A stretch of 64,000 nt of DNA from Petrosia ficiformis (taxonomy: Eukaryota; Porifera; Demospongiae; Haplosclerida; Petrosiidae). Positions 63,674 through 64,000 of the stretch are shown here, in pieces (the stretch's first letter is position 1; each line of letters begins with the position of its first letter). Position numbers and translations under genes: made by a program. The stretch spans positions 4,562,981-4,626,980 of the forward strand of contig OX345648.1 in NCBI GenBank assembly GCA_947044365.1, read 5' to 3'. Below the pieces are notes generated by a model. The model was not told where the DNA came from. It made no database searches and saw only the letters and a list, made by a program, of their open reading frames with translations.

Positions 63674-64000
63674 TAGCATTTATTTTATTTATTTTTCTTA
63701 TAATACCGCTGAAAAACAAACTACTGCACAAAAGCATTTGGGAAAAGTGAGAATCAGGTAAAACCTGTTTCTTTATGTATGGTGAAATATATTGACGAAA
63801 GGCATTCACTACAAATTACTAAGTGCATTTAAATTTAGATTGGAGATCAATTAAATAATGGGATAGTCTCTTATACAATTAAATTGTCAAATAACAATTA
63901 ATAAGCTACCTAATTTCATAATGTCCTTATTTAGGATACTGCACTGTTGTAAACAAAATATCAATGCCATTTAATAACATCCACGAATCAGTCACAGAGT

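Overview
This is a spliced, AT-rich animal genomic window. All four confidently recognised single-copy genes are metazoan: FNBP4, ITFG2, a KIF18-type kinesin-8, and a TRAF-like RING/zinc-finger gene. Introns are GT-AG, control regions are short and shared between divergent genes, and an RFX X-box is present. The dense TACATGTACA-type repeats and compact layout fit a sponge-like invertebrate, but I infer that and cannot prove it.

Layout: (1) 56-9127, minus strand: FNBP4 homologue, 19 exons, 1583 codons when joined by hand in a consistent frame. It contains two WW domains, a cluster of duplicated acidic exons, an RS-like tract and a Tyr/Gln-rich C-terminus. (2) 9128-9259: a 132-bp divergent promoter with an NRF-1-like palindrome. 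(3) 9260-18207, plus strand: ITFG2 (KICSTOR subunit homologue), 12 exons, 575 codons. Its introns hold MITEs, an 85-bp tandem array, a P/hAT-like MITE and a hAT fragment with transposase residue. (4) 18.2-21 kb: a patchwork with a stray copy of KIF18 exon 7, a 1.4-kb 12-bp minisatellite grown from it, and a degenerate copy of ITFG2 exon 9. (5) about 21-24.08 kb, minus strand: an unidentified multi-exon gene, suspected ciliary, headed by a perfect X-box. (6) 24721-54716, plus strand: KIF18-type kinesin-8, 14 coding exons, 1333 codons.

KIF18 introns host other genes, all antisense to it. Intron 2 holds three copies of a two-exon DEDDh exonuclease (two intact, one frameshifted by 8 bp), separated by 442-bp and 85-bp tandem arrays. 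Intron 3 holds an intronless TRAF-like gene. (7) 54.7-64 kb is intergenic: MITEs, a 3-kb 78-bp satellite that happens to be open for 913 codons, tRNA-derived elements, and one possible exon of an unseen gene near 63.2 kb.

The genes do not form a pathway. FNBP4/ITFG2 and the ciliary candidate/KIF18 are divergent pairs that probably share promoters. The main structural theme is short-period tandem repeats and several MITE families in every intron. These create most of the long open frames in the window, and those frames should not be read as genes. I did not find a clearly new molecular system. The most promising leads are the intron-nested exonuclease family, the duplicated acidic exons of FNBP4, and the gene-exon-seeded minisatellite.
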